Positions 24,194 through 33,529 of a stretch of 64,000 nt of DNA are shown piece after piece (the first letter of the stretch is position 1; each line of letters begins with the position of its first letter). The stretch is from JAUASW01 sp036880965 (lineage in GTDB: Bacteria; Pseudomonadota; Gammaproteobacteria; Burkholderiales; Burkholderiaceae_C), in assembly GCF_036880965.1 (NCBI RefSeq), contig NZ_JBAJMV010000005.1, positions 62,001 to 126,000 on the forward strand, given 5' to 3'. The notes under the pieces are model-generated. The model searched no databases and was not told where the DNA came from. It saw nothing but the letters and a program-made list of their open reading frames with translations. A program made the translations under genes and the position numbers.

Positions 24194-25054
24194 TCAGCGC
24201 AGTTGAGCGGGTGCGCTGCGGTAGAAGTCCCGGTAGGCGCCGTACTCCGCGCCGTCGGAGCTGATGAAGTAGGCCTCGGCGCCCAGCCCCACCTGCTGCG
24301 AGGCCTGTTCCAGGATGGCCCGGCCCTCGGGGTCCTTGTGCATGCCGATGAAGGCGGCTGCGACGGCGCGCTGCGTGCTGTCGGGCACCTTCGCAGAAGC
24401 CATCAGCGCCAGGTCGTGCAGCGGCGGTGAACTCCAGAGCACCCTGAATTTCTTGCCCTCGCGCTTGGCAAAGCCCTCGGCCAGCTGCGAATTGGCACCG
24501 ACCGCAGCGACCTTGCCGCTGAACAGTTGCGCAAAGGCGCCGTCCATGTTGCCGCCGAAGACGGTCTTGAACTCGACCTTGCGGCTCATCAGCTGGGCCG
24601 CCGGGAACTTGTAGGCGATCAAGGCCTCCTGGCCCGGGAAAGCCACTTCCTTGCCTTGCAGTTGCGAGAGATCGGTGATGTGCGAGTCGGCAGGCACCAG
24701 GATCTGGCCATGAACCGGCGGCGTGAGCCGGCGCGCCAGGACCTTCCAGCCAAGCTTCTCTCGCTCCGGGCTGAACATGTGGTTGCTGAAGATGAATTCG
24801 ACCTCCTGGGCGAGCACGTAGGAGGTGGTGTCCGCCGAGGTACGGCCGAGCTTGAGCTGGAGCTTCACGCCGCTCTTGGCCGACACGTAGCTGATGATGG
24901 GATTCCAGTAGGCGGCCGTCAGGTTGATGCCGTACTGGTTGACTGGCGAGAACTGGTAGGCGGGCGCGTTGCCCTGTGCCCATGCAGCGGGCAGCAGGCT
25001 GGACAGGCACAGAGCCAGCAAGGCCAGGTCGCGGCGAAGGATCATTGGCTTCAT
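24194..25054 (-). CDS. Periplasmic PhnD-like phosphate/phosphonate-type binding protein
   Basis: The protein has 286 residues. The signal peptide (RRDLALLALCLSSLLPAAWAQ) is followed by a PBP2/PhnD-like domain with FSPVNQYGINLTAAYWNP, the dipeptide-hinge region FPGQEALIAYKFPA and VGANSQLAEGF. No ABC permease or ATPase gene adjoins it. Instead the sensor kinase starts 6 bp downstream, so it probably acts as the extracytoplasmic ligand receptor that presents its ligand to the kinase. The ligand is unknown. The start MKPMILRR at 25054 fits the signal peptide; the ORF opens further upstream. Confidence 0.85.
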   Translation of the reverse strand: MKPMILRRDLALLALCLSSLLPAAWAQGNAPAYQFSPVNQYGINLTAAYWNPIISYVSAKSGVKLQLKLGRTSADTTSYVLAQEVEFIFSNHMFSPEREKLGWKVLARRLTPPVHGQILVPADSHITDLSQLQGKEVAFPGQEALIAYKFPAAQLMSRKVEFKTVFGGNMDGAFAQLFSGKVAAVGANSQLAEGFAKREGKKFRVLWSSPPLHDLALMASAKVPDSTQRAVAAAFIGMHKDPEGRAILEQASQQVGLGAEAYFISSDGAEYGAYRDFYRSAPAQLR

Positions 25055-25317
25055 GAACGGAACTCCGGGTAGACGGTCCATCAGGGCCTCAAGTCTAGGC
25101 AGGGGCGCGGCCCAGGCGTTGACATGGGACAGCCCCGGCTGGCCCCGAGCGTCAGAGCGGTAATCTGTCACGTGGCCATGCGGTCTGTCGGCAACGGCTG
25201 CAGGCCGTGACGGCGCTTGGGCTGTTGGTCCGGACCGACCTGGCTCCGGGCCGGCCTGCCTTCTATAGTCGCGACAGCCGGCGAGGACCGGTAACCCAAC
25301 ACAGGAGCGAGAAACCG

Positions 25318-27255
25318 ATGAACCCCAAGAAGTCGATCACGAGCTTTGCCCCGGCCAGCCTGCTGGCTGCAGCCCTCTGTCTCGGGCTTGCCACCGCGGC
25401 ACCCACCAGCGCCGCGGCCCCCACCAAGGCTGCCGCGAAAGCCGCCAAGCGCTACACCATCGAGCAGTTCATGGCCACGGTCTCGATCGGCGGCGCCTCC
25501 TTCAGTGCCGATGAAAAGCGCATCCTGTTCTCCAGCAATGTGACCGGCATCTTCAATGTCTACAGCATCGCGGTCACAGGCGGTGAGCCGGTTGCGCTGA
25601 CAAAGTCGACGACGGACAGCAACTACGCCGTTGGCTTCTTCCCCGAAGACGACCGTGTACTGCTGACCCGCGACCAGGCCGGCAATGAGCAGAACCATCT
25701 CTATGTGCGCGAGCTCGACGGCAGCGAGAAGGACCTGACCCCCGGCGACAAGCTGAAGGCGGCCTTTGCCGGCTGGAGCGGCGACAACAGCGCCTTCTAC
25801 GTGACGAGCAATGAGCGCGACCCGCGCTTCTTCGACCTCTACCGCTACGACGCCAAGACCTACGCCCGCACGCTCGTCTACAAGAACGAGACCGGCATGT
25901 CGCCGGGTGCGATCAGCCGCGATGGCCGCTGGCTGGCGCTGGGCAAGACCAACACCACGGCCGACTCCGACGTCTACCTGTTCGACACCCAGAACCAGGC
26001 CCTCAAGCACATCACCTCGCACCAGGGCGTGGCCAGCTATTCAGCGGCCACTTTCGACCCGGCCTCCAAGCGCCTGCTGCTGACGACCAATGACGGCAGC
26101 GAGTTCACCCGGCTGGTCGCCTACGACCTGGCCAGCGGCCAGATGAGCGATGTGGAGAAGGCCGACTGGGACATCGCCTACACCGACTACTCGCGCGACG
26201 GCCGCTTCCGTGTCACCGGCGTCAATGCCGATGCCAGCATCAAGATCACGATCCGTGAAGGCGAGAAGTTGCTGCCCCTGCCCAAGCTGCCGGAGGGCGA
26301 GCTGCGCGGCGTCAACTTCTCCAGGAGCGGCACGAAGATGGCGTTCTACGTGAACGGCGACCGCTCGCCGAGCAACCTCTTTGTTCATGACTTCGCCACG
26401 AAGAAGACGACGCAGCTGAGCCGCAGCATGAGCAAGGAGATCGACCCGTCCGAGCTGGTCGAGGCGAAGATCGTTCGCTTCAAGTCCTTCGACGGCATGG
26501 TGATTCCTTCGGTCTACTACGAACCCAAGGGTGCCTCGCCCGGCAACAAGGTGCCGGCCGTGCTGCTGGTGCATGGCGGCCCTGGCGGCCAGACCATGCG
26601 CGGCTACAACGCGCTGGCGCAGTACCTGGCCAACCATGGCTATGCGGTGCTGGGCATCAACAACCGCGGCAGCTCGGGCTATGGCAAGAGCTTCTTCACC
26701 GCGGACGATGGCAAGCATGGCCGCGAGCCGCTGTGGGACTGCATCGAAGCCAAGACCTTTCTTGCCTCCACCGGCGTGATCGACCATGAGCGCATCGGCA
26801 TCATGGGCGGCAGCTACGGCGGCTACATGACGCTGGCCGCCATGGCCTTCCGGCCCGAGGCCTTCAAGGTCGGCGTGGACATCTTTGGTGTCAGCAACTG
26901 GTTGCGCACCCTGGAATCGATCCCGCCCTATTGGGAGAGCTTCCGCAAGGCCCTGTATCAGGAGGTGGGCGACCCGGTGAAGGACAAGGACTTCCTGATC
27001 GCCACTTCACCCCTGTTCCATGCCAAGGAGATCAGGAAGCCGCTGATGGTGATCCAGGGCGCCAACGACCCGCGTGTGATCAAGCCGGAGAGCGACGAGA
27101 TCGTCGAGGCGGTCAAGAAGAACAATGTGCCGGTGGAATACGTGGTCTTCCCCGACGAGGGCCACGGCTTTGCCAAGAAGAAGAACCAGATCGAAGCGAA
27201 CCGCAAGATCAAGGAGTTCCTCGACAAGTACCTGCTGCCGACCTCTGGCAAGTAA
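25318..27255 (+). CDS. S9 family (prolyl-oligopeptidase-type) peptidase, exported
   Basis: The protein has 645 residues with a signal peptide (SLLAAALCLGLATAAPTSA). An N-terminal seven-blade-like beta-propeller spans about 45-385. A C-terminal alpha/beta-hydrolase peptidase domain has HGGPGGQ (oxyanion), GGSYGGYM with catalytic Ser499, GANDPRV (Asp) and EGHGF (His). It resembles dipeptidyl- or acyl-aminoacyl-peptidases of the periplasm. AGGAG lies about 11 bases before ATG 25318. A 14-bp gap separates it from a small membrane protein gene downstream. Confidence 0.94.
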   Translation: MNPKKSITSFAPASLLAAALCLGLATAAPTSAAAPTKAAAKAAKRYTIEQFMATVSIGGASFSADEKRILFSSNVTGIFNVYSIAVTGGEPVALTKSTTDSNYAVGFFPEDDRVLLTRDQAGNEQNHLYVRELDGSEKDLTPGDKLKAAFAGWSGDNSAFYVTSNERDPRFFDLYRYDAKTYARTLVYKNETGMSPGAISRDGRWLALGKTNTTADSDVYLFDTQNQALKHITSHQGVASYSAATFDPASKRLLLTTNDGSEFTRLVAYDLASGQMSDVEKADWDIAYTDYSRDGRFRVTGVNADASIKITIREGEKLLPLPKLPEGELRGVNFSRSGTKMAFYVNGDRSPSNLFVHDFATKKTTQLSRSMSKEIDPSELVEAKIVRFKSFDGMVIPSVYYEPKGASPGNKVPAVLLVHGGPGGQTMRGYNALAQYLANHGYAVLGINNRGSSGYGKSFFTADDGKHGREPLWDCIEAKTFLASTGVIDHERIGIMGGSYGGYMTLAAMAFRPEAFKVGVDIFGVSNWLRTLESIPPYWESFRKALYQEVGDPVKDKDFLIATSPLFHAKEIRKPLMVIQGANDPRVIKPESDEIVEAVKKNNVPVEYVVFPDEGHGFAKKKNQIEANRKIKEFLDKYLLPTSGK

Positions 27256-27269
27256 GCGAAGGAGCCGCC

Positions 27270-27464
27270 ATGACCAGCCTGATCCTGTGGTGCCTGTTGT
27301 TCATCTTTTGCTGGCCGCTGGCTCTGCTGGCCCTGGTCCTGTGGCCCCTGGTCTGGCTGCTCAGCCTGCCGTTCCGGCTGCTCGGCATCGGCGTGGAAGC
27401 TGTGTTTGCACTGCTGCGCGCCATGCTGATGTTGCCGGCCCGGCTGCTTGGGGGCGGGCGGTAA
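27270..27464 (+). CDS. Small hydrophobic membrane protein
   Basis: The protein has 64 residues, almost entirely hydrophobic: MTSLILWCLLFIFCWPLALL continuing into two predicted transmembrane helices (about 3-35 and 40-60) rich in Leu, Trp and Phe, ending RLLGGGR. GAAGGAG eight bases upstream of ATG 27270 supports translation. It follows the S9 peptidase by 14 bp and is probably co-transcribed. Conserved small proteins of this composition occur in Burkholderiales; the function is unknown. Confidence 0.75.
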   Translation: MTSLILWCLLFIFCWPLALLALVLWPLVWLLSLPFRLLGIGVEAVFALLRAMLMLPARLLGGGR

Positions 27465-27484
27465 TAAGTCACTAGTTCAGGACG

Positions 27485-27526
27485 GCAGCGTCCGCAACAG
27501 CTCTTACATCGTGTTGCGGGCGCTGC
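27485..27526 (+). terminator. Strong 15-bp hairpin downstream of the S9 peptidase unit
   Basis: Arms at 27485-27499 (GCAGCGTCCGCAACA) and 27512-27526 (TGTTGCGGGCGCTGC) pair over 15 positions with one U-G wobble and a 12-nt loop, 20 bp after the small membrane gene. A run of G and then CGTTTG follows, with no clear U-tract, so it may be a terminator or an mRNA-stabilising hairpin. Confidence 0.5.
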
Positions 27527-27599
27527 GGGGCGTTTGCCCTCACCATTGCGTCAGGCCCGGTCATGCCGGGATTGGCAGTACAAAGGTTGGGACAAGAAC

Positions 27600-28082
27600 A
27601 TGCGATTCGAAGGCACGCTGAAGACCTGGGATGACGACCAGGCCTCGGGAACGATTGAACCTCAAGGGGGCGGTCAGGCCTTGTTCGTCCGCATCTCGGC
27701 CTTTCCCGGCGACGCGCAGGCGCCGCAGCCCGGCGAAGCCCTCAGCTTCGAAGTGGAACTGAGCCCCTCGGGCCGCAAGCAGGCGGTGCGGGTTCGGCGC
27801 CTCAGCTCGCAGCGTGGCGGCTTCAAGCCCTCACGTTCGCGCTCGGAGCGCCTGGCCGCATCGGGTGTGCGCCGCCGCAGCTGGATGGTGGGCACGGCTG
27901 CCGCAGTGCTGCTGACCACCGTGGGTGGCCTGGCGCTGATGCGCCATTACGAGCCAGAAGCGAGTGCCAAGTTTTCTGCGCTGAGCAATGAGCTCAATCC
28001 GGACACCTCACCGCCACCGCTGAAGGCTGCCAAGGCCGGCAGCAAGGGGTCGGCTGCCAAACCGGCCCCGGCCAAGCATTGA
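27600..28082 (+). CDS. Cold-shock-like domain protein with a transmembrane segment
   Basis: The protein has 160 residues. The N-terminal 68 residues resemble a CspA-type OB fold: MRFEGTLKTWDDDQASGTIE (compare GxVKWFNxxKGFGFI), LFVRISAF, and PGEALSFEVE. Aromatic RNA-binding positions are degenerate. A basic linker (about 70-94) is followed by one TM helix (about 95-113, WMVGTAAAVLLTTVGGLAL) and an Ala/Lys/Pro-rich tail. Proteins joining a cold-shock domain to TM segments are common in this order. It sits alone between two hairpin or intergenic regions. The start ATG 27600 is where the OB fold starts. Confidence 0.8.
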   Translation: MRFEGTLKTWDDDQASGTIEPQGGGQALFVRISAFPGDAQAPQPGEALSFEVELSPSGRKQAVRVRRLSSQRGGFKPSRSRSERLAASGVRRRSWMVGTAAAVLLTTVGGLALMRHYEPEASAKFSALSNELNPDTSPPPLKAAKAGSKGSAAKPAPAKH

Positions 28083-28102
28083 TCGGCTCTGGCCTCTCGG
28101 CC

Positions 28103-30418
28103 TCAGATCCGCCACTCCAGGCGCATTTGCCACTGCGTGAAGGTGCGGCCGCCGCTCTCGGTGGTGATCATCTGCTCGCCGGTATTGATCACGCTTGAGT
28201 TGGCATAGGCTAGCGGTGAGAGGTTGGTGGCTGACAGGCGCAGCCCCACGTCCTTGTTCACGTTCCACAGCGCGAAGGTGTCGAGCACCCGCTTCTTCGT
28301 GGTGGTCGCAGCGGTCAGCACCGATTGCTGGATCTGGTTGGCTGGCGTGAAGTTGATGCTGGCGCCCAGGGTCACCGGCGCACTGCGCAGCCGGTAGTCC
28401 ACGCCGAAGTTGGCCACGCCCTTGGGCTGCTGGTCGAGCTTGTTGTTGGGGCCGGGAATGCCCTCCACGCTGGAATGAAACACGCTCAGGTTGGCGCGAA
28501 TCTGCAGCGGCATTGCGTCCGCGATGAACTCGTCCAGCCGGAACTTGGCCTCCAGCTCGATGCCCTGGGTGCGTGCCTTGCCGATATTGCGCGGCCGCGA
28601 CACCCAGCGCTGCACGTTCGACCAGCTGACCGTTTCCAGCTCGGTCACGTTGCGCATCAAATCGGTGATGCGGCGTGAGAACACATTCGCACTCAGGACG
28701 CCGCCCTTGCTCAGGTAGCGCTCGAAGGCGAGGTCGATGCCATTGGCCAGCTCGGGTTTGAGGTTCGGGTTGCCGGCGCGGTCGGCATAGTTGGCAGTGT
28801 TGGCTCCACTCGGGTATTGGGAGTTGACGTTGGGGCGGGCCACCAGGTCCTGCAATTGCGGGCTGCGGTAGCTGCGCGTGAGACTCATGCGGACCTGATC
28901 GCGGCTCTTCTCGTCGGGCTTCCAGACCGCATGGAGCAGCGGCGTCAGGACGCTGGATCGGTTGCTGACCGCGTAGGTGGTGGCCGTGCTCTTGCTCTCG
29001 ATGCCTTCCCAGCGCAGGCCGGCATAGGCCGACCATTGCTTGCTCGGGCTCCATTCATCCTGGATGTAGGCCGCGGTGCGCAGCGTCGAGGCCTGGAACT
29101 CGTCGCCGAACTCCAGCACGCCGCGGCAGGCCAGGCCGTTCTCGCGGCAGACGCGGGTCGAGTTCTGCTTCTGGCCTTCCGCCTCGATGCCACCGACCAG
29201 GCTGTGCTCGCTCGGCAGCATCTGGTGCGACAGCTTGGTGTTGAGGCTCCAGGACTGGTTGTCGCTGTCGCTCCTGTCGTCCTGCACGCGGCTGGCCACC
29301 TTGGCCGGCGCGATGTATTCCTGGCGCTGGCTGTGGCTCTTCATGTCGCCGCGGCCAATGCCGCCGCGCACTTCCAGGCGAGTCTCGGGGCCGAGGCGGT
29401 TCATCCACTGCGCATTGATGCGCGCCATCGTGAACTCGTTGTTGCTCTGCGTGTCCACGCTGTTGTAGTTGATGCCGGGCGTCTGTTCTGAGTGGTTGAT
29501 GCCATTGCCCTTGCTGGACGCAAGGAAGGGCTGGATGGACAGCGAGCCGCCGTCGTTCAGCCGCCACTGCAGCCGCGCATTCATGTTCAGGGAGCTGCGG
29601 CTGTTCTCGTGCGTGCCGGTGGTGGTCTGCACGGATTCGCTGCCGGTGCGCAGGTCACGCGTCGTGGCACGGACGGCCACGTCGTCGATGTTGTCGCCGC
29701 GATGGGCATTGATGGTGATGTTGTAGGCGCCGCCGTTGTCGTTCAGCTTGTCGTTGCGGGTCCAGGAGGCATTGGGCCGTATGCGCCCCTTCTCTTCGGC
29801 AAGGGCCAGGCGCACTTCATTGAGCCGTTTCTGCAAGGCCTCGCGCAGCACCACATTGATGGTGCCGGCAATGGCGCGCGCGCCATGCTCGGCCGTGGGC
29901 GCACGCATGATCTCGATGCGCTCGACCTGCTCGGGTGGCAACTGGTCCAGCGCGAAACCGGGCGGCATGCGCTCGCCGTTGACGAGGATCTGCGTGTAGC
30001 CGCCGCCCATGCCGCGCATGCGCACATCGCCACCGCGGCCGGGTCTGCCGCCCGTGGTCACGCCGGGCAGGCGCTTCAAGACTTCACCGAGGTTGTTGTC
30101 GCCGTAGCGCTCGATCTCCTCGCGGCCGATGACGATCTTGGCAGCCGTCGAAGCGCGGCGCTTGCCGTCGTCATTGCTGCTGCCTTCGATGTCCACGCGC
30201 TGCAGCTGCTGTTGCTGCGGCGCTTTCTGATCGGCTGCGGGCGGGCGCTGGGCCGGGCGCTGTAGTGGCGCGGCGGGCTTGACCGGTGAAGGGGCAGGCG
30301 CACTGGCTGGAGCCGCGGGCGGCGTGGCAGTCTGGGCCGCGGCCGGCAGGGCGGCGACCAAGGCCAGCGCAAGGGCGGCAGACAGCGGATGGAGGGCAAA
30401 CGTGGCTTGGTCGGTCAT
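28103..30418 (-). CDS. TonB-dependent outer-membrane receptor
   Basis: The protein has 771 residues. A signal peptide (LSAALALALVAALPAAAQ) is followed by an unusual Pro/Ala/Gln-rich linker (about 30-72), then a TonB-box-like RVDIEGSS, a plug domain (VIGREEIERYGDNNLGEVLKRLPGV, GGYTQILVNGERMPPGF, ARAIAGTINVVLRE) and a barrel ending MRLEWRI. Two Cys (VCRENGLAC) lie in a predicted extracellular loop. The subfamily with plug motif GRGGDVRMRGMGG is widespread in proteobacteria; the ligand is unknown. The initiator at 30418 gives a proper signal sequence; the longer ORF does not. Confidence 0.88.
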   Translation of the reverse strand: MTDQATFALHPLSAALALALVAALPAAAQTATPPAAPASAPAPSPVKPAAPLQRPAQRPPAADQKAPQQQQLQRVDIEGSSNDDGKRRASTAAKIVIGREEIERYGDNNLGEVLKRLPGVTTGGRPGRGGDVRMRGMGGGYTQILVNGERMPPGFALDQLPPEQVERIEIMRAPTAEHGARAIAGTINVVLREALQKRLNEVRLALAEEKGRIRPNASWTRNDKLNDNGGAYNITINAHRGDNIDDVAVRATTRDLRTGSESVQTTTGTHENSRSSLNMNARLQWRLNDGGSLSIQPFLASSKGNGINHSEQTPGINYNSVDTQSNNEFTMARINAQWMNRLGPETRLEVRGGIGRGDMKSHSQRQEYIAPAKVASRVQDDRSDSDNQSWSLNTKLSHQMLPSEHSLVGGIEAEGQKQNSTRVCRENGLACRGVLEFGDEFQASTLRTAAYIQDEWSPSKQWSAYAGLRWEGIESKSTATTYAVSNRSSVLTPLLHAVWKPDEKSRDQVRMSLTRSYRSPQLQDLVARPNVNSQYPSGANTANYADRAGNPNLKPELANGIDLAFERYLSKGGVLSANVFSRRITDLMRNVTELETVSWSNVQRWVSRPRNIGKARTQGIELEAKFRLDEFIADAMPLQIRANLSVFHSSVEGIPGPNNKLDQQPKGVANFGVDYRLRSAPVTLGASINFTPANQIQQSVLTAATTTKKRVLDTFALWNVNKDVGLRLSATNLSPLAYANSSVINTGEQMITTESGGRTFTQWQMRLEWRI

Positions 30419-30596
30419 GGTCGCGAGGCCGCAGCAGGGCGGCCGGGCAGAGGTCTCGTGGATGCAGGCAGGCGCCGGGCCGGGGCGGCCGGCAGCGCAG
30501 GCGCGAAGCATCGCATGGATGACCCGGCCGGACCTCGGTTCTGGGGGCGCGTTTACCGCTTCTTTACCTGCAGCAACGCGGCTTGTTGCAGATCGC

Positions 30597-32192
30597 TCAA
30601 GCCGACGATTGATTCTCGAAGCGCAGCTTCTTGATGCGGCCGGTGTCGACCAGCAAGGCCTGCACCTTGCCGGTGGCATCGCGTTCGACGCGCAGGAGCT
30701 GGGTCGGCTGCATCCAGTAGCCGCCGCTGCGCAGCTCGACCAGATCGGCTGTCAGTGCATGCAGGGTCCAGGACTGCCGGGACTTCAGGAGCGGGCCTTC
30801 GGCGCGCAGGCTCAGGTCCTCGGCGATGTGCCAGCAGGCGTCCGCATCCTTGCTGTAGTAGCGGCCAGCAAGGCCGAGCGGCATCGGCGCTGCCGGGTCG
30901 ACGCGATGCAGCCTGGCGATGCGACCGGCGCCGATGTCCAGGCTCAGCGCCTCGGGGCCGTCGGTACACAGGCGGAACTCATAGACGCCCCGCAGCGGCC
31001 GCCAGTTGCCGTCGGCATCGGCCTGCAGCTCGAAGCCGGCACCCCATTGCGAGCACATCACGCGGCCTGCGTCGTCCACAGTCAATTCGATCAGCTGGCC
31101 CTGCTCGGCATCGAGCCAGCGACCTTGCCAGGCGGCGAGACTGCATGTTGGCGTAGGCGCGGGCCGGTCCAGCGCGAGGCTCGCCAGTTCGCGAGCGACC
31201 TTGTAGGGATTGCTGCCGCCGTCGTTGGAAATCACGACGACGGCGAGGCGCTCCTCAGGCAAGAGCAGGAACTCGGTGCGAAAGCCCGGCCACAGCCCGC
31301 CGTGGCCGATGGTGGCCAGGCCTTGCCAATGGCCATGCTCCAGCCCGCGCGCATAGGGCGACGCGTGGCCCGTCAGCAGCGGCGCATGCGCTTGCAATGC
31401 CGTGACCAGCTCGGCCATGCCTGGCCCCGGTTGCAGGAGCTGCGCAGCCCAGATCAGCATGTCTTCCACGGTCGACACCAGCCCGCCTTCGCCGCCGTGC
31501 TCGAATCCATGCATCGCGCGGCGCCAGTGGCCGGGCTCGCTGCTGTCGGGCAGGTAGGGCGTGGCCAGGCCGGGCTGTGGGCGGTCGCATGCCTTCACCA
31601 TTTGCGTGGCCTGCATGCCCAGTGGCCGGAACAGCTGCTGCTGCAGGAATTCATCAAGGCTGTGGCCGCTGATGCGCTCCACCAGCAGGCCCAGCAGGGC
31701 GAAACCGCTGTTGCAGTAGAGGAAGCGGCTGCCGGGCCTGAAGTTCAGGTGCCTGCAGCGCGCAATCGTCTGCAAGAGCTGCTCACGGTCCACGCGCAAG
31801 TCGAGGTTCACGCCGCCCAGGCGCAAAAGCTCCAGCATGTCGGGCAGGCCGCTGGTGTTGCGCGCCAGCTGGTCCAGCGTGATCGCTTCGGGCAAGCCGC
31901 CCAGTTCGGGCAGATGCTGGCGAACATCGTCGGTCATGCGCAGCAAGCCTTGCGACTGCAGCAAGAGCACGGCGGCCACGGTGAACTGCTTGGAGACCGA
32001 GGCGATGCGCAGCCTGGAGTCGCGCCGCAGCGGCGTTTGCTGCTCCAGGCTGGCCAGGCCGTAGCCCTTGGCGAGCAGCACCTCGCCGTCGCGCAGGAGG
32101 CCCACGCTGTAGCCCGGCGCTGCGCGGCCTTGCAAGGCCGCGAAGTAGTGGTCGACGCGGGTTTGCAGATGGGCCGCCGCAGCGTGGATCAT
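30597..32192 (-). CDS. Serine hydrolase, class C beta-lactamase / D-aminopeptidase type
   Basis: The protein has 531 residues without a signal peptide. The beta-lactamase-like N-terminal domain has the SxxK motif SVSK (Ser65, Lys68), YCN (about 158) and HGG (about 317). Two C-terminal lipocalin-like beta domains (about 360-531) follow, the architecture of D-aminopeptidase DAP. Such enzymes release N-terminal D-residues or hydrolyse esters. It is separated by 178 bp from the TonB receptor upstream region and by 42 bp from rsgA, all on the minus strand. The cytoplasmic location is inferred from the missing signal. Confidence 0.88.
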   Translation of the reverse strand: MIHAAAAHLQTRVDHYFAALQGRAAPGYSVGLLRDGEVLLAKGYGLASLEQQTPLRRDSRLRIASVSKQFTVAAVLLLQSQGLLRMTDDVRQHLPELGGLPEAITLDQLARNTSGLPDMLELLRLGGVNLDLRVDREQLLQTIARCRHLNFRPGSRFLYCNSGFALLGLLVERISGHSLDEFLQQQLFRPLGMQATQMVKACDRPQPGLATPYLPDSSEPGHWRRAMHGFEHGGEGGLVSTVEDMLIWAAQLLQPGPGMAELVTALQAHAPLLTGHASPYARGLEHGHWQGLATIGHGGLWPGFRTEFLLLPEERLAVVVISNDGGSNPYKVARELASLALDRPAPTPTCSLAAWQGRWLDAEQGQLIELTVDDAGRVMCSQWGAGFELQADADGNWRPLRGVYEFRLCTDGPEALSLDIGAGRIARLHRVDPAAPMPLGLAGRYYSKDADACWHIAEDLSLRAEGPLLKSRQSWTLHALTADLVELRSGGYWMQPTQLLRVERDATGKVQALLVDTGRIKKLRFENQSSA

Positions 32193-32234
32193 GGGTGCTC
32201 CTCAGAGGCTGGCCAGTGTAGTGGCGGCACTCCT

Positions 32235-33317
32235 TCAATCGCGACCTCGCAGGCGTTGCTTGAGCTGCACGCCCTTGACGATGCGCTTCCACTCGGCCAG
32301 CCGCTCGCGCCGCTCCAGGTAGCTCATCTCGCCTCGCTGCGCCTCGCGTTGCAGCTTCTCGTAGCTCTTCAAGCGCTTGGCGCTGACACCTTCGCGCACC
32401 GCGCAGCCGGGCTCATCGCCGTGGCTGCAGTTGCGGAAGCGGCAGGCTTGGGCGAGGTTCTGAACATCGTCGAAGGCCTGCGCCACGGCGTTCGCGTCGG
32501 CGTCCAGCGTGAGGCTGCGCAGGCCCGGCGTGTCGATGATGCAGGCGCCGCTGGTGCAGCGGTGCAGGCTCCGGCTGGTGGTGGTGTGGCGGCCGCGGCT
32601 GTCGTCGAGTCGCACCGAGCCGGTGAGCTGCTCCGACTGCCCGCTCAAGGTGTTGGTGAGCGTGCTCTTGCCAGCGCCGCTGGATCCCAGCAGGACGAGC
32701 GTCTGGCCCAGGCCCATGTAGGGCTCGAGCACCGAGCAGCTCTCGGCCGACGTGCCGTCCACCGCCACCACATCGAGCAGGCCGGCGTGGCTGTGGGCGA
32801 GGTGTCGACGCACCTCGGCAAGGCGGTCGGGCAGATTGGCGCAGAGGTCGGCCTTGCTCAGCACCACCACGGCGGGCACGTCGGCACTGCGAGTCAGCAC
32901 CAGGTAGCGATCGAGCCGGGCGAGGTTGAAGTCCTTGTCAAGGCCGAGTACCAGCAGCGCGCAGTCGATGTTGCTGACCAGCGGCTGCAGCCAGCCTTCG
33001 GGGTCACGCCGGCTCAAGGCACTGAGCGGCGGGATGCGCGCGCACACCCAGGCGCTGTCGCCCTCGGGCTGGGCGAGCACCCAGTCGCCAACGGCGAGGC
33101 GCTGGCCATGGGCCCGCAGGGCACTCAGCAGGGCCGGGCGGATGCGGCCTTGCATTGCGCCGTCGGCGCCCTCAAGGCGCAGCACATCGCGGTGGATTTC
33201 GGTCACGCGGACGAGCGCCGCGGCGGGGTGCTGGTCCGACAGTGCGGGCAGCAGGGGGAGGATGGATTGATTCAGGCCAAGGCGGCGCAGCGCCTCGAAT
33301 TGCAAGCTGTCGAGCAT
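32235..33317 (-). CDS. rsgA: Ribosome small-subunit-dependent GTPase RsgA (YjeQ)
   Basis: The protein has 360 residues. An N-terminal OB-fold (about 45-110) is followed by a circularly permuted GTPase domain (G4-like LSKADL, then P-loop GSSGAGKSTLTN, then DTPGLRS) and a C-terminal zinc knuckle CRFRNCSHGDEPGC. It assists late 30S maturation. ATG 33317 starts MLDSLQFEALRRLGLN. The upstream 280 bp hold a possible short ORF at 33473-33529. Confidence 0.95.
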   Translation of the reverse strand: MLDSLQFEALRRLGLNQSILPLLPALSDQHPAAALVRVTEIHRDVLRLEGADGAMQGRIRPALLSALRAHGQRLAVGDWVLAQPEGDSAWVCARIPPLSALSRRDPEGWLQPLVSNIDCALLVLGLDKDFNLARLDRYLVLTRSADVPAVVVLSKADLCANLPDRLAEVRRHLAHSHAGLLDVVAVDGTSAESCSVLEPYMGLGQTLVLLGSSGAGKSTLTNTLSGQSEQLTGSVRLDDSRGRHTTTSRSLHRCTSGACIIDTPGLRSLTLDADANAVAQAFDDVQNLAQACRFRNCSHGDEPGCAVREGVSAKRLKSYEKLQREAQRGEMSYLERRERLAEWKRIVKGVQLKQRLRGRD

Positions 33318-33472
33318 GACGTTCTCATGGGCAAATGGAGCCAGTCCCCGCGGCGGTGTTCGTCGCAGGGGAATGAGGTCAAGGTCGGCCGCGGGCGCGG
33401 CAGCTTGTCAGGCGGGGAGGTCTTGCGGCGCGGCTGCGCCCAGGGCGAGCGCAGCGCGGAGGTCTCTTGCCT

Positions 33473-33529
33473 TCAGGCAGCCAGGGCGGCGGCCGACAGG
33501 AGGTGGGCAATGTCATGGATTGCGTTCAT
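33473..33529 (-). CDS. Possible 18-residue ORF upstream of rsgA
   Basis: ATG 33527-33529 opens a frame MNAIHDIAHLLSAAALAA ending in TGA at 33473-33475. An AGGAG precedes it at good spacing. It is in the 5' region of rsgA on the same strand (155 bp before its start). It could be a leader peptide, a small protein or chance. There is no homology evidence. Confidence 0.25.
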   Translation of the reverse strand: MNAIHDIAHLLSAAALAA

